24,010 nucleotides of DNA. Origin: CAZFUY01 sp964522445 (GTDB lineage Bacteria > Pseudomonadota > Gammaproteobacteria > SZUA-229). This document shows positions 23,709 to 24,010 of the stretch, piece after piece (within the stretch, counting starts at the first letter, position 1; each line of letters opens with the position of its first letter). Both the position numbers and the translations under genes were made by a program. The notes beneath the pieces were generated by a model, which worked only from the letters and a program-made list of their open reading frames with translations, was not told the DNA's origin and ran no database searches. The DNA is taken from contig CAZFUY010000042.1 of NCBI GenBank assembly GCA_964522445.1, positions 1-24,010 of the forward strand, written 5' to 3'.

Positions 23709-24010
23709 ATGAGTGAAATTAAAACTGTTCTATTCGATCTGGATGGAACACTCATCGACACTGCGCCAGATATGGCCAATGCATTAAATATTTTATTAAA
23801 AGAAGAAGACCTGAAAGAGTTACCTTTTGAAACCATTCGCCCCGTTGTATCCAATGGCAGCGCTGCACTAGTCGCTTTAGGTTTTGGTGAAAACATTGAA
23901 GAAAGTTATATAAACAAACTCAAAAAACGTTACCTGGAAATTTATCAGGAAAAACTATGCATTGACTCTATACTTTTTAACGGCATGGAAAAGCTATTAA
24001 ATAAAATAGA
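23709..24010 (+). CDS. HAD phosphatase, MupP/Gph family, N-terminal part (runs off the window)
   Basis: The first 100 residues carry the HAD motif I VLFDLDGTLIDTAPDM, with the nucleophilic aspartate at position 10. A helical cap containing RPVVSNGSAALVALGFG and FNGMEKLL follows. Annotation pipelines often call this phosphoglycolate phosphatase. Position directly after ubiG matches the Pseudomonas mupP locus, whose product dephosphorylates N-acetylmuramic acid 6-phosphate in peptidoglycan recycling. The fragment does not separate the two. GCGGA lies just upstream of the ATG and immediately follows the repeat. Confidence 0.88.
   Translation, partial: MSEIKTVLFDLDGTLIDTAPDMANALNILLKEEDLKELPFETIRPVVSNGSAALVALGFGENIEESYINKLKKRYLEIYQEKLCIDSILFNGMEKLLNKI

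Overview
The window is a continuous, gene-dense chromosomal segment of a moderately AT-rich gammaproteobacterium. Clear markers are the clpS-clpA-infA group, a monomeric NADP-type isocitrate dehydrogenase, ubiG, the oxygen-independent ubiquinone genes ubiT/ubiU/ubiV, and the mtaD-ubiG-phosphatase order that I recall from Pseudomonas. I cannot fix the order or genus. No phage, transposase, CRISPR array, tRNA or rRNA gene is visible. The mobile-looking content consists of short palindromic repeats between genes.

Layout. 1-4150 (minus strand): an aminotransferase, cysE, iscR, a NifS-like cysteine desulfurase and the first codons of a second desulfurase (iscS). This is a sulfur-assimilation and Fe-S-assembly block with a near-consensus IscR box over the iscR promoter. 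4295-5500 (plus): an M23 envelope peptidase and infA. 5584-10656 (minus): icd, clpS and clpA. 10793-14627: a radical-SAM protein (minus) divergent from yhcC-ubiU-ubiV (plus). 15035-16330 (plus): citrate synthase. 16434-18151 (minus): mtnA, then ubiT. 18235-21398 (minus): a three-lipoprotein operon (LpoB-like, COG3014-like, LPP20-like). 21535-24010 (plus): mtaD, ubiG and the start of a MupP/Gph-type HAD phosphatase.

How the genes fit together. UbiU, UbiV and UbiT are the known O2-independent ubiquinone module, and all eight Fe-S cysteines of UbiU and UbiV are present at the expected spacing. Ubiquinone would therefore be made both with oxygen and without it, which suggests a facultative anaerobe. 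Candidate FNR/Anr boxes lie upstream of yhcC-ubiU and upstream of ubiT, as expected if the module is switched on at low oxygen. Several products need Fe-S clusters (IscR, UbiU, UbiV, two radical-SAM proteins) and sit near the isc genes. MtaD and MtnA supply two steps of methylthioadenosine salvage through methylthioinosine.

The least explained part is the repeats. Two copies of a roughly 210-240 bp hairpin element (1873-2082; 14641-14878) have arms that vary in concert. Two copies of a REP/BIME-like double hairpin (13574-13670; 23616-23693) show compensatory base changes in their stems. Single examples of other palindromes occur at 4184-4251, 16388-16408, 18181-18225 and 20708-20755. I see no wholly new protein system. 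The repeats and the O2-independent quinone regulon with its tightly linked radical-SAM gene are the parts most worth a second look.
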